A DNA stretch of 29,716 bases from contig NZBF01000003.1 in assembly GCA_002687775.1 (NCBI GenBank), positions 1-29,716 of the forward strand, read 5' to 3'. The notes under the pieces were generated by a model. It made no database searches. It was not told the origin of the DNA and saw only the letters and a list, made by a program, of their open reading frames with translations. The translations under genes were made by a program, and so were the position numbers. Position 1 is the stretch's first letter, and every line of letters starts with the position of its first letter. The DNA comes from Nanobdellota archaeon. Lineage in GTDB: Archaea > Nanoarchaeota > Nanoarchaeia > Woesearchaeales > GW2011-AR9. Shown here one piece after another: positions 13,265-20,833 of this stretch.

Positions 13265-14319
13265 AACCTAAATTCATCTTATCAAAACAAGTAGTACTTT
13301 CACAATTCAACAAAGTAAACCAATTAGCAAACATCATTTCTTATTCGTCTAAAACTAATCCGCTGATCACACCAATACTTGAGGAAGAAACAAACTCAAT
13401 GTTCAGTATTCACATGATAAATGAACTACAAAACGTGAAAGATGCATCACGAGTTCTCTTTTTAGCGCAAGCATGGGATGAAGAATTAATCAAGAATTTA
13501 ATCAATCAAAATGTTACGTCATTTGTAGTTGACAATGAATCAGATTTAAATATGTTATTGAAATTTTTGGAAACAAGTAAAGCTAAGATTAATTTGTTAC
13601 TACGATTAAAACTCCGTGAAAATACATTACGAACAGAACGCTACTTTGTCTTTGGAATGAAAGCCGAGGTAATCAACAAAAAAATTTTGGAAATTGTAGC
13701 AAACAAAAACATCAAAGATAACATCCATCACCTGGGGATACATTTCCATAGAAAAACACAAAACATGGCCGAGTGGAATTATGAATACGAATTACAACAT
13801 GCCATAAAGCCAGAAGTACTAAACAAGATATCCATCATTAACATGGGTGGTGGACTGCCCAGTGATTATGCCAACACGAATGTTAATGTTATCACGTCTA
13901 TTTTCAACAAAATAAAAGAATTTAAAGCATTTCTCAATGGAAAAAATATTAAGCTTATGATTGAACCAGGACGATTCATTTCAGCACCCGCAATGAAATT
14001 ACAAACTCAAATAATTGGCATGCATGACAACAATATTATTGTTAATGCGTCAGTATACAATTCAGATATGGATGCTTTAATTGTACCAGTAAAATTGTTA
14101 GTTGAAGGAGAATTAAGTAAGGAACAAGTGAAAGAAAACAATGAAATTGAACCTTATGTCATAAAAGGCATTACACCGTGCAGCATGGATTTATTTAGAT
14201 ATAGAGTGTATTTAGATAACCCTAAAATAGGCGACACATTAACATTCTTAAATGCAGGCGCGTACAACTTTACTACAGAATTTTGCGATTTGGATATAAT
14301 TGAAACGGTGATAGAATGA
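13261..14319 (+). CDS. PLP-dependent amino-acid decarboxylase, fold type III (Orn/Arg/DAP/carboxynorspermidine family)
   Basis: A 352-residue alanine-racemase-fold decarboxylase. Lys31 in ISYSSKTNP takes the place of the PLP lysine of YAVKAN motifs. Also visible are FGMK at 131-134, LGIHFHRKT with His161/163, the glycine loop NMGGGLPS at 194-201, EPGRFIS at 235-241 for the PLP phosphate, the active-site Cys307-Asp310 in TPCSMD, and Tyr335 in NAGAYNF. It resembles carboxynorspermidine or ornithine decarboxylases; substrate cannot be read directly. With agmatinase three genes downstream, arginine is a candidate substrate (agmatine to putrescine route). ATGA overlaps on both sides mark it as operonic. 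Shorter than typical (about 370-430 aa). Confidence 0.85.
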   Translation: MKPKFILSKQVVLSQFNKVNQLANIISYSSKTNPLITPILEEETNSMFSIHMINELQNVKDASRVLFLAQAWDEELIKNLINQNVTSFVVDNESDLNMLLKFLETSKAKINLLLRLKLRENTLRTERYFVFGMKAEVINKKILEIVANKNIKDNIHHLGIHFHRKTQNMAEWNYEYELQHAIKPEVLNKISIINMGGGLPSDYANTNVNVITSIFNKIKEFKAFLNGKNIKLMIEPGRFISAPAMKLQTQIIGMHDNNIIVNASVYNSDMDALIVPVKLLVEGELSKEQVKENNEIEPYVIKGITPCSMDLFRYRVYLDNPKIGDTLTFLNAGAYNFTTEFCDLDIIETVIE

Positions 14320-14699
14320 AATATCCTGAACTTTGCGAGATGCTACTGAACATCGACACGGACCCAGAAACAGCAACATTAGAAGATCTTGAAAAGATAG
14401 CAGAAGAGAGAAATGTTCTTTCGGTAATTTTTTATCGCTTGGGAGGAAAACCTATCACTTTATCTCTTGATGGAATATTTCAAGACAACTATGATAACTA
14501 TGTTGGAGATTCATTCTTAGATGCGCGAACTTCTCAAAGATTAAGTCAAAGTAAAGTTGCGAGGCCTGCTAGAATTGATCAACCTACCTATTCAAAGTAC
14601 GAGCTAGGAGAAAGAAGTCCAAGGATATCAGTTCTGCATAGAATTAGTCAATTTCTAGAATTACGACCAGAATATTTGAGAAGGAGGGAAGATGCATGA
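14316..14699 (+). CDS. XRE-type helix-turn-helix protein
   Basis: A 127-residue protein. The first 65 residues form an acidic helical region (LNIDTDPETATLEDLEKIAE) ending in a possible strand pair (GGKPITLSLDG). Residues about 71-121 form an XRE/Cro-like HTH: RTSQRLSQSKVARPARIDQP then TYSKYELGERSPRISVLHRI and LELRPEYL. It could sense polyamine state and regulate the operon it lies in (inference). It overlaps genes on both sides by 4 bases. Confidence 0.8.
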   Translation: MKYPELCEMLLNIDTDPETATLEDLEKIAEERNVLSVIFYRLGGKPITLSLDGIFQDNYDNYVGDSFLDARTSQRLSQSKVARPARIDQPTYSKYELGERSPRISVLHRISQFLELRPEYLRRREDA

Positions 14700-15073
14700 G
14701 TATGGTTGAATTAGACAAAATAGCTAGTAAGTATGTGTCAATTAATTTCTTAGCAAAAGTAAAGGGGAAATCATTGGGAGACATTACTTCAAAACTTGCC
14801 AGGGAAGGTATATCACATTTCATCCCACAATTACAACCAGACAAATTATATATCCGTTCATGGACAATTCAAATACCAACCATACATTTTGAAAGAATTC
14901 CAGAAGTAGTAGGACAACCAGATTTAAGCAGGGAAGATAATCTGTTTTACTACGCGAGTTATCAGGTAAGAAATGAAAGATTATTGCAAGAACATCCCAA
15001 TTGGGAACGTTTCAAAAGGAAAAATGGATTACTTATGGAAAGAACAAGAATAATCCCAGGGTACGAAGGATGA
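14696..15073 (+). CDS. Unknown protein in the hypusine/polyamine operon, 125 aa
   Basis: I do not recognise the family. The N-terminal part (MSMVELDKIASKYVSINFLA then KGKSLGDITSKLAREGISHF) looks helical and could be a small HTH-like domain; the rest is beta-rich (LYIRSWTIQIPTIHFERIPE) with a basic helix near the end (NERLLQEHPNWERFKRKN). It starts in the stop codon of the XRE gene and ends in the start of agmatinase, so the XRE protein is a likely partner (inference). A start at Met3 is also possible. Confidence 0.7.
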   Translation: MSMVELDKIASKYVSINFLAKVKGKSLGDITSKLAREGISHFIPQLQPDKLYIRSWTIQIPTIHFERIPEVVGQPDLSREDNLFYYASYQVRNERLLQEHPNWERFKRKNGLLMERTRIIPGYEG

Positions 15074-15915
15074 CTTGGATGAATTTACCAGAAGAGTATA
15101 GGAAAGGGAAGTTTGCAATCTTGCCAATTGAGTATGAGAAAGATGTCACTTATGGCCAAGGTGCTTCTTTAGGTAGCAAAGAAATTATTAAAGCAAGTAA
15201 ACATTTAGAATATTATGATGATCAATTTGATTGTGAACCTTTTCTCAAAGGAATCAAATTACTAGAACCACTATCATTGCTTAACGTTTCCCCTGAAGAG
15301 ATGGTTGAAAAAGTAGCAGAGAAAGTACAACAACAAGGAGATAAATTTCTCATTAGTCTTGGCGGTGATCATGCAGTTACTATTGGCATTGTCAAAGGAC
15401 TGGAAGAAATTCATGATGATTTTTCTGTCATTCAATTTGATGCTCATGCAGATTTCCGTGATGGTTGGAATAACTCCTCACTCAACCATGCCTGTGTTGC
15501 TAAACAAATTTCTAAGAATCATTCAATGGCATTAATAGGTATTCGTTCAATGGATAGTGATGAAAAGAGAGACATCGAAAACCATGATAATGTTCACATG
15601 ATTAAAAGTTATGAATTAGATAAAGACATTTTTCATGAAACAATGGAAAAGTTGAAAGATAAAGTGTACATAACTATTGATGTTGACGTTTTTGACCCGT
15701 CATTCCTACGAAACACTGGGACGCCCGAACCCGGAGGAATTTTCTGGGAACAGATGGTTGGCATGTTAAAGGGAATCTTCAAGGAAAAAGAAGTGATTGG
15801 CGCAGATATTGTCGAATTCGCACCGAAAGTTAATTATGAAGCTGAAGCGCATGCTTTAGCAAAGCTGTGTTATAAGATTATGAGTCTGCACCAGAAGTAC
15901 CAACGCAGTAGCTGA
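15070..15915 (+). CDS. speB: Agmatinase/ureohydrolase
   Basis: Hydrolyses agmatine (or a related guanidino compound) to putrescine and urea with a two-manganese centre. All metal ligands of the ureohydrolase family are visible: His101 in SLGGDHAV, Asp124/His126/Asp128 in QFDAHADFRD, Asp204/Asp206 in TIDVDVFDP; EPGG follows. I use the ATG at 15070 (281 aa), which overlaps the preceding stop as ATGA, like the other junctions; an earlier in-frame ATG at 15001 would add 23 unconserved residues inside the previous gene. N-terminus is shorter than E. coli SpeB. Guanidinobutyrase or arginase activity is not excluded. Confidence 0.92.
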   Translation: MTWMNLPEEYRKGKFAILPIEYEKDVTYGQGASLGSKEIIKASKHLEYYDDQFDCEPFLKGIKLLEPLSLLNVSPEEMVEKVAEKVQQQGDKFLISLGGDHAVTIGIVKGLEEIHDDFSVIQFDAHADFRDGWNNSSLNHACVAKQISKNHSMALIGIRSMDSDEKRDIENHDNVHMIKSYELDKDIFHETMEKLKDKVYITIDVDVFDPSFLRNTGTPEPGGIFWEQMVGMLKGIFKEKEVIGADIVEFAPKVNYEAEAHALAKLCYKIMSLHQKYQRSS

Positions 15916-16232
15916 TGAAACAAACAGATAAATATATTAACAAGTTTTATCTCCTGAGAAGGATGGATTGGAAGAAGTTCTACAAGCCCAGTTTAAGTAA
16001 GGTCGTTATTTTTTTCTTTTTTTTCATAATACTCCTTTTCTTGTTTTCTACTATTGACTGGCCCTGCTGTTTCTGCGAAAACCTCAAAACAGGGATTGAG
16101 CTAGAGAAATGCGGATTAGTTAATCATCCAACAAAATTCTTGTTCAAATGGTATTCATTATTTGTACATGCGATAATATACACAATATCCTGCTTTTTAT
16201 CAATAAAGTACTTAAATTATGAGAAAAAATGA
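15915..16232 (+). CDS. Small two-helix membrane protein with Cys-rich loop
   Basis: A 105-residue protein with a basic N-terminus (LLRRMDWKKFYKPSLSK), a very Phe-rich transmembrane helix (VVIFFFFFIILLFLFS, residues about 30-46), an external-type loop with four Cys (WPCCFCENLKTGIELEKC) and a second helix (about 82-100). The TGATG overlap with agmatinase makes it part of the operon. The paired Cys could form disulfides or bind metal. No family recognised; a polyamine-linked role is speculation. Confidence 0.65.
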   Translation: MKQTDKYINKFYLLRRMDWKKFYKPSLSKVVIFFFFFIILLFLFSTIDWPCCFCENLKTGIELEKCGLVNHPTKFLFKWYSLFVHAIIYTISCFLSIKYLNYEKK

Positions 16233-16238
16233 ATTGTA

Positions 16239-17315
16239 ATGACAATCATGTGTACTTGGTTAGAACAGTTGGACAGTTACACTTTCATAGACGTACGTAG
16301 TCCGAAAGAGTTTAATCACTCACATATTCCAGGTTCCATAAATATTCCTGTCTTAGATAATATTGAGAGGGAAACAATCGGATTATTGTTTAATAAAGAA
16401 GGAAGAAGTAAAGCAGTGAATAAAGGATTTGAATTTTTAGTTGAGAAGTTTGATTCTTTTTGTGACGATATTTTATCTCAACAATCAAAGGATATCATTG
16501 TGACTTGTGCAAGAGGAGGACTACGTTCAGGGATAGTTGTAGATTTGTTTTCAGATACACAGAAGATACTGAATATTGCTGAAGAATCTGGCACAGTACT
16601 TTCAGAAGAATTTGTTGAAAAATTGAATCGCATTAAGCCATTAAACATCAAGAAGTTGTCAGGTGGATATAAACAATACCGAAATAATGTTCTGAGAAAA
16701 CTTGAAAAATTCGATTATGATGTTGAGTTTATTGTTCTCTACGGTCTGACGGGAGTGGGCAAAACAGATATTTTGAAACAATTAGAAAGTGAAGGATTTC
16801 CAGTACTTGATTTGGAAGGATGTGCTCAGCACAGAAGTTCATTATTTGGATCAGTAGGATTGCAACCGCATTCTCAGAAAATGTTTGAATCGTTACTTGT
16901 TGAAAAGCTTGACCATTTCAAAAAGAACAATATCAAAAAAGTATTCATTGAAGGAGAAGCCAGGAAAGTAGGTTTTAGAATTATTCCCGAGAAGTTATTC
17001 AAACGAATGAAGCAGGGAATGAAGGTGTTCATTGAAGGTGACATAAATCATCGTGTTGAAAGAACTGTGAAAGAGTATTTTGATACTAATGAAAAGACAA
17101 ATCAAATTACACAGATCATTCCTAAATTGAAAGAAGTGCTGGGAAATGAAAGAATAGAAGAGTTATTACAATTAATGGAGAATAAAGAATTTGAAAAAGT
17201 TACAAAGATCTTATTGGAAGAATATTATGACAAACGATATTATGTGAAAGATATGACATTTAGTACTGTAGTTAATCATCGAGACAGAGAAAAACTTAAA
17301 CTTCTTCTTCAATAA
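16239..17315 (+). CDS. selU: tRNA 2-selenouridine synthase, single-chain (SelU/MnmH/YbbB)
   Basis: Replaces the 2-thio group of wobble uridine in tRNA by selenium (via geranylation) using selenophosphate. Both domains are in one 358-residue chain: an N-terminal rhodanese with FIDVRSPKEFNHSHIPGSIN (residues 16-35) and Cys90 in VTCARGGLRS, and a C-terminal P-loop domain with VLYGLTGVGKTDIL (GLTGVGKT at 169-176) then FPVLDLEGCAQHRSSLFGS. These match bacterial YbbB. Archaeal SelU is known to be split into two proteins in methanogens, so the fused form suggests transfer from bacteria or a separate lineage. No selenophosphate synthetase is in the window. It lies 6 bases after the membrane protein and converges on the amidohydrolase (20-base overlap). 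Confidence 0.93.
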   Translation: MTIMCTWLEQLDSYTFIDVRSPKEFNHSHIPGSINIPVLDNIERETIGLLFNKEGRSKAVNKGFEFLVEKFDSFCDDILSQQSKDIIVTCARGGLRSGIVVDLFSDTQKILNIAEESGTVLSEEFVEKLNRIKPLNIKKLSGGYKQYRNNVLRKLEKFDYDVEFIVLYGLTGVGKTDILKQLESEGFPVLDLEGCAQHRSSLFGSVGLQPHSQKMFESLLVEKLDHFKKNNIKKVFIEGEARKVGFRIIPEKLFKRMKQGMKVFIEGDINHRVERTVKEYFDTNEKTNQITQIIPKLKEVLGNERIEELLQLMENKEFEKVTKILLEEYYDKRYYVKDMTFSTVVNHRDREKLKLLLQ

Positions 17316-18027
17316 CGGTTTCCATCTTTAACACTTTCAATGCGTTCTTGTACAAGATTTTTTCTTTTAACTCACTAGGAATCCTTGCCAATTCAATTTT
17401 CTTTAATTCAATCTCAGGGTAACTGTAGGGATAATCACTTCCATAGATAAACCTATCAAAACCGTACCTCTTGTAGGCATACTCAAACACTAATGGCAAG
17501 GAAAAAATAGATGTTTCCACATACACATTGGGTAATGATGCTATTTCTTGCCAAACCCATCGTTCTCCACCAGCGCAGTGTGCTAACACAAATGTAATGT
17601 CCGGAAATTGCCGCGCAATGGTTAACACTTTCCTCGGGTCGCTCATTGGTTCCATGATTGAATCTTTGGTATGAATAAGAATAGGTAACTTATGTTCTCT
17701 TAATTCTTCAAAAATCCACGTAAAAGCAGGATCATCTGGGTGAAAATTCTGACTCCTTGCATGTAATTTGACACCTTTAAATGGGTGCTTTAATGCCATG
17801 TGCAATTGTTGCCTAGTGATCATATTTGGATCAAACCGTAAGAATGGTATGAATGAGTCATCTAATTTCAAAAGATCGATCGATTCAGCAACTGGATCGG
17901 GACAGTTAAATGGAAACACGCAAGCTTTATCAATACCATTTTTCTGCATTTGCTGTTTAATATCGTCAAGATTTGCGCGTTCACCTGCTAAGTCTTCACC
18001 AACATGCATATGAAAATCAATAATCAT
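17296..18027 (-). CDS. Amidohydrolase-family (amidohydrolase 2) TIM-barrel protein
   Basis: A 243-residue metal-dependent hydrolase or decarboxylase of the ACMSD-related amidohydrolase 2 group. Metal-binding positions follow the family: HMH at residues 6-8 in MIIDFHMHVG, PILIHTKD in the middle, VLAHCAGGE later and Asp in YGSDYPYSYP near the end. Substrate unknown. The promoter (minus-strand AATATAAAC, about 27 bases upstream) lies inside the repeat at 18041-18072. Confidence 0.88.
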   Translation of the reverse strand: MIIDFHMHVGEDLAGERANLDDIKQQMQKNGIDKACVFPFNCPDPVAESIDLLKLDDSFIPFLRFDPNMITRQQLHMALKHPFKGVKLHARSQNFHPDDPAFTWIFEELREHKLPILIHTKDSIMEPMSDPRKVLTIARQFPDITFVLAHCAGGERWVWQEIASLPNVYVETSIFSLPLVFEYAYKRYGFDRFIYGSDYPYSYPEIELKKIELARIPSELKEKILYKNALKVLKMETVIEEEV

Positions 18028-18040
18028 AAAAAAAGAATTT

Positions 18041-18072
18041 ATAAGAAGTTTATATTATTTGTGGAAAGGAAA
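18041..18072. repeat. Direct repeat copy A, left of fic
   Basis: ATAAGAAGTTTATATTATTT followed by GTGGAAAGGAAA matches 19301-19332 at all but three positions. The core TTTATATTATTTGTGGA also recurs exactly at 19241-19257. On the minus strand it contains the amidohydrolase TATA box. Confidence 0.7.
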
Positions 18073-18097
18073 GTGTATTCCGGAAAACCAAGCGGAG

Positions 18098-18133
18098 TTC
18101 CCCCTACAAGAAATTTTAAGATTGTAGGGGGAA
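18098..18133. promoter_or_regulatory. Perfect 12-base inverted repeat before the fic promoter
   Basis: TTCCCCCTACAA (18098-18109) and TTGTAGGGGGAA (18122-18133) flank a 12-base AT-rich loop. It abuts the fic TATA box ATTTAAATA (18136-18144), which is about 26 bases before the ATG. It may be an operator or activator site, or a terminator-like hairpin. A degenerate relative lies after the fic stop (19178-19210). Confidence 0.55.
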
Positions 18134-18165
18134 AGATTTAAATAGGAGTACGTCTTTGCATACGA

Positions 18166-19176
18166 ATGGTATACATTCATGTAAAGAAAGTTGGTGATAA
18201 GAAGTATTACACGTTACGCCTTTCTGTCCGAAAAAATAACAAAGTTATCACTAGAGACCTCGAGAACCTTGGTACAGACATTTCAAAAATACGAATAGAA
18301 GATTTAGAAAAAAAATATAAAAAAGAGATAAGGAAATCATACAAGGTTCTCAACAAATTTCTTCAAGAGAATAAATACGTGGAACAAATAAAAAGAAAAA
18401 AAATCAAGAAGGATCAATTCTTTACGAAGAATCAATTAGAGGAAATAGAAGCCGCACGTCTCCATTTCAAAGAAAAATTTGCAAAACTTGACAGCCAGAC
18501 GCAACAGGAAACATATCATATGTTTCTTATTAAATTCGCAGTGAGCAGTACCTCTATTGAAGGGAACACAATCACATTGGAAGAAGCATACAAATTGTTG
18601 ATAGATGAAATTCTTCCAAAAAATAAAACGCTTCGGGAGGTGTATGATTTGCAGAATACAGAGAAAGTTTTCTTTGAATTATTAGAAAAAAAGCCAGAGA
18701 TCTCTTTGTCCATGATCGAAGAGATTCACGATAAATTATTAGAAAACATTGATAAACGCCTTGGATACAGAACTCATGATCTTACCATTCTTGGTCAACC
18801 GTTTAAACCATCACCAGGGCGGTATGTAAAAGCAGATATGAAAATGTTAATTGATTGGTATAACAAACAGAAAAAAATAACGCATCCTTTAGCACTTGCG
18901 GTTTTCTTTCATCATAAATTCGAGAATATTCATCCATTCTCAGATGGTAATGGAAGAACAGGCAGGATACTACTTAACCACATCCTGATAAGAAGTAGCT
19001 ATCCGCCATTAATTATTCCAAAAAAATTTCGCAGTGAATATATTGATGTGTTGAATACTGCCGACAAAGCCATACGGAAAAACTTATTATATACAGAACT
19101 GAAACATCACGAACAATTATTTTCCTTCGTTGTGGAGCAGTTCAGAAGCACGTATTGGAATACCTTCTTGACATGA
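18166..19176 (+). CDS. Fic-domain AMP-transferase with inhibitory helix
   Basis: A 336-residue Fic protein. The active-site motif HPFSDGNGRTGR is complete at residues 256-267, so it should transfer AMP (or a related group) to a target hydroxyl. An intramolecular inhibitory motif, STSIEGN at 128-134, lies N-terminal to the Fic core as in class II proteins, so it is self-restrained without a separate antitoxin. The first 40 residues (MVYIHVKKVGDKKYYTLRLS then VRKNNKVITRDLENLG) form a beta-hairpin unit, followed by a long basic coiled region (45-85). The gene is flanked on both sides by related palindromes and direct repeats, suggesting a mobile or inserted cassette. Confidence 0.93.
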   Translation: MVYIHVKKVGDKKYYTLRLSVRKNNKVITRDLENLGTDISKIRIEDLEKKYKKEIRKSYKVLNKFLQENKYVEQIKRKKIKKDQFFTKNQLEEIEAARLHFKEKFAKLDSQTQQETYHMFLIKFAVSSTSIEGNTITLEEAYKLLIDEILPKNKTLREVYDLQNTEKVFFELLEKKPEISLSMIEEIHDKLLENIDKRLGYRTHDLTILGQPFKPSPGRYVKADMKMLIDWYNKQKKITHPLALAVFFHHKFENIHPFSDGNGRTGRILLNHILIRSSYPPLIIPKKFRSEYIDVLNTADKAIRKNLLYTELKHHEQLFSFVVEQFRSTYWNTFLT

Positions 19177-19177
19177 T

Positions 19178-19210
19178 TCCCCCTCTAGTTATTTCTTTTT
19201 GTAGGAGGAC
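19178..19210. repeat. Degenerate copy of the fic palindrome
   Basis: TTCCCCCTCTAGTTATTTCT then TTTTGTAGGAGGA keeps both G/C-rich ends of the 18098-18133 inverted repeat with a different AT-rich middle. Right after the fic stop it could also act as a weak terminator. Confidence 0.5.
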
Positions 19211-19240
19211 ATTGAACATGGAAGCAGAGTTTTGGAATAA

Positions 19241-19332
19241 TTTATATTATTTGTGGAGGATAAATTAACGGTTGTAGACTTCTGTTATGAATAAAAGATA
19301 AGAAGAAGTTTATATGAGTTGTGGAAAGGAAA
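19241..19332. repeat. Direct repeat copies B and C, right of fic
   Basis: Copy B is TTTATATTATTTGTGGA at 19241-19257, identical to the core at 18049-18065. Copy C is AGAAGAAGTTTATATGAGTT then GTGGAAAGGAAA at 19301-19332, near-identical to 18041-18072. All are in the same orientation. Confidence 0.65.
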
Positions 19333-19334
19333 AC

Positions 19335-20471
19335 TTATACACACGCACCATCTTGGCAGACCGTTCCTGCAGAACAGTCCACAGTTCCTGCTGTCACCCA
19401 GTTACCATCAGGCCCACATTCTGATTGCCTTAGTTGGCCAGCAGAATTGCAAGAATCTCGATGTCCAATTATAGGATTATCAGCATTCCCCGCAAAAGAT
19501 GGGTCATTTTCCGGATCATCGTCAACACAAAGACTTACACACGCACCATTACTACACTCAGAACCAGACGGACAATCATAATGGTGAAACTGTAAATAAT
19601 TGTTTTCACAATGATACTCTATGAGTTTTTCATAATAAGGACCAGGAACAGCATTACAATAATCTGTAAATGTTTGTACACCAACAGTACCATATTCACC
19701 CGTACCTGTTCCTTGCACATTTAAATTAATTCCACCATCAGTATCAGTACAAGTTGTATCAACACACGCACCATCTCGACACATCTCCCCATCACCACAA
19801 TCAATCACATCTTCATCCGTTTCACCATCACAATCATTATCTTGATTATCACATCGTTCGGGTCCACCTTGAGCATTCTGACCACAAGCAGTCCATTCAC
19901 CACTTACACAAGACCGCAGACCGAATGCACACATGCCCAGTTCACCTGGAACAGTACATTGTCCATCTGCTAAAGTAAGATCATCATCAACCCACCCGTC
20001 ACAGTCATCATCTACACCATCACACGTATTGTCTATATGAGAGGTAGGTTCACAAGCTGGAGCGGAACAACTCAAGCCGTCACATCCCTGTTCACAACTT
20101 TGCCAGCATTTCTCCCATCCATCAGGCAGGCATTTATATGTTTCAGCCCGATTCCGGCTGCATGACTCTTTGGACCTGGTCCAGGAACGTTCACCGCCAC
20201 GCGTACCCCACTGCCATTCGTACCCGAGCGCGACACTGTCGCTGAGTTCCTTACAGTGCCTGATCGTACTGTAGGCACTCCCGTGGTAACCGCCACTTCT
20301 CGACCTGTATTCCCGGCATCCTGTTTCTTCTCCAGGAGCAATAGCTTGTCCTGCTAGTGCGTCTGATCCGTCACCAAGTATATCTTTCTCAAATTGTGCC
20401 TCTGGAGAGCAACCAACAACAAAGAAAACTAACAAGAACGATACACTAAAAAACACCAATCCTCTTTTCAT
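19335..20471 (-). CDS. MopE-like Cys-rich surface lipoprotein
   Basis: A 378-residue exported lipoprotein: basic start, hydrophobic h-region and a lipobox VVGC with lipidated Cys21. Two calcium-binding-like MopE units follow, CDGVDDDCDGWVDDD (150-164) and CDNQDNDCDGETDED (207-221), each Asp-rich and bracketed by Cys. Residues 241-300 (CTDTDGGINLNVQGTGTGEY...TDYC) match a Cys-bounded module common in archaeal surface proteins; a final CVDDDPENDPSF region ends in CQDGACV. Many disulfides are expected outside the cell. The start is supported by a TATA box at 20491-20499. The part at about 20070-20345 is much richer in G+C than its neighbours. Confidence 0.85.
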   Translation of the reverse strand: MKRGLVFFSVSFLLVFFVVGCSPEAQFEKDILGDGSDALAGQAIAPGEETGCREYRSRSGGYHGSAYSTIRHCKELSDSVALGYEWQWGTRGGERSWTRSKESCSRNRAETYKCLPDGWEKCWQSCEQGCDGLSCSAPACEPTSHIDNTCDGVDDDCDGWVDDDLTLADGQCTVPGELGMCAFGLRSCVSGEWTACGQNAQGGPERCDNQDNDCDGETDEDVIDCGDGEMCRDGACVDTTCTDTDGGINLNVQGTGTGEYGTVGVQTFTDYCNAVPGPYYEKLIEYHCENNYLQFHHYDCPSGSECSNGACVSLCVDDDPENDPSFAGNADNPIIGHRDSCNSAGQLRQSECGPDGNWVTAGTVDCSAGTVCQDGACV

Positions 20472-20490
20472 AAGAAGAAGAAGAAGAAAG

Positions 20491-20499
20491 TATATAAAT
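20491..20499 (-). promoter_or_regulatory. TATA box of the lipoprotein gene
   Basis: The minus strand reads ATTTATATA about 24 bases before the ATG at 20471. Confidence 0.5.
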
Positions 20500-20537
20500 C
20501 TTTTCTTTTCTAAAATGTAACAAATATAACCAAAACA

Positions 20538-20564
20538 TTTATATAAAAGTAAGATAGATCTTAC
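20538..20564 (+). promoter_or_regulatory. TATA box and palindromic operator of the AbrB-RelE pair
   Basis: TTTATATAAAAG (20538-20549) is about 24 bases before the ATG at 20567. GTAAGATAGATCTTAC (20549-20564) is a perfect inverted repeat (7-base arms, AG between) filling the space from TATA box to start codon, where a bound AbrB antitoxin would block transcription. Confidence 0.6.
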
Positions 20565-20566
20565 CT

Positions 20567-20833
20567 ATGGAAATCGCAATTACCAAAATGAGTTCTAAAG
20601 GACAAGTAGTCATACCAACAGAGATGCGAAAGGAAATTCAAGAGGGTGAAAAACTGATTATCATAAAAAATAACGGACAACTGATAATGAAGAAAGCAGA
20701 CGAAGTGGATGAAAATTTCAAAGAAGACTTAGAATTTGCACGACGAACTGAAGAAGCGTGGAAGAGTTATGAGAGAGGGGAGCACATAGAAATGGATTTT
20801 GATGATTTCTTACAAGAAGTCAAAAAATGGTAA
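20567..20833 (+). CDS. AbrB-family (SpoVT-type) antitoxin
   Basis: An 88-residue protein with the swapped-hairpin AbrB DNA-binding domain at residues 3-45: ITKMSSKGQVVIPTEMRKEI then QEGEKLIIIKNNGQLIMKKA. The acidic C-terminal helix region (NFKEDLEFARRTEEAWKSYE) would wrap and neutralise the toxin encoded next. It overlaps the toxin gene by 7 bases. The palindrome in front of its ATG supports autoregulation. Confidence 0.9.
   Translation: MEIAITKMSSKGQVVIPTEMRKEIQEGEKLIIIKNNGQLIMKKADEVDENFKEDLEFARRTEEAWKSYERGEHIEMDFDDFLQEVKKW

Noticed and set aside
15001..15069. Agmatinase start at the upstream ATG
   Set aside because: The 23 extra residues lie inside the previous gene and look unlike the family; the ATGA overlap at 15070 matches every other junction in the operon.
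18032..18124. A coding remnant across the direct repeats (frames reading LYYLWKGK, LYYLWRIN, LYELWKGK)
   Set aside because: The shared peptide follows from shared DNA; no start codon precedes the first copy and the frames end within a few codons of each other without family likeness.
19754..20341. Reading frames on both strands inside the lipoprotein gene
   Set aside because: They are shadows: the annotated frame has signal peptide, lipobox and two MopE motifs, while the His-rich plus-strand frame and the Gly/Val-rich minus frame only mirror its repeats and GC content.
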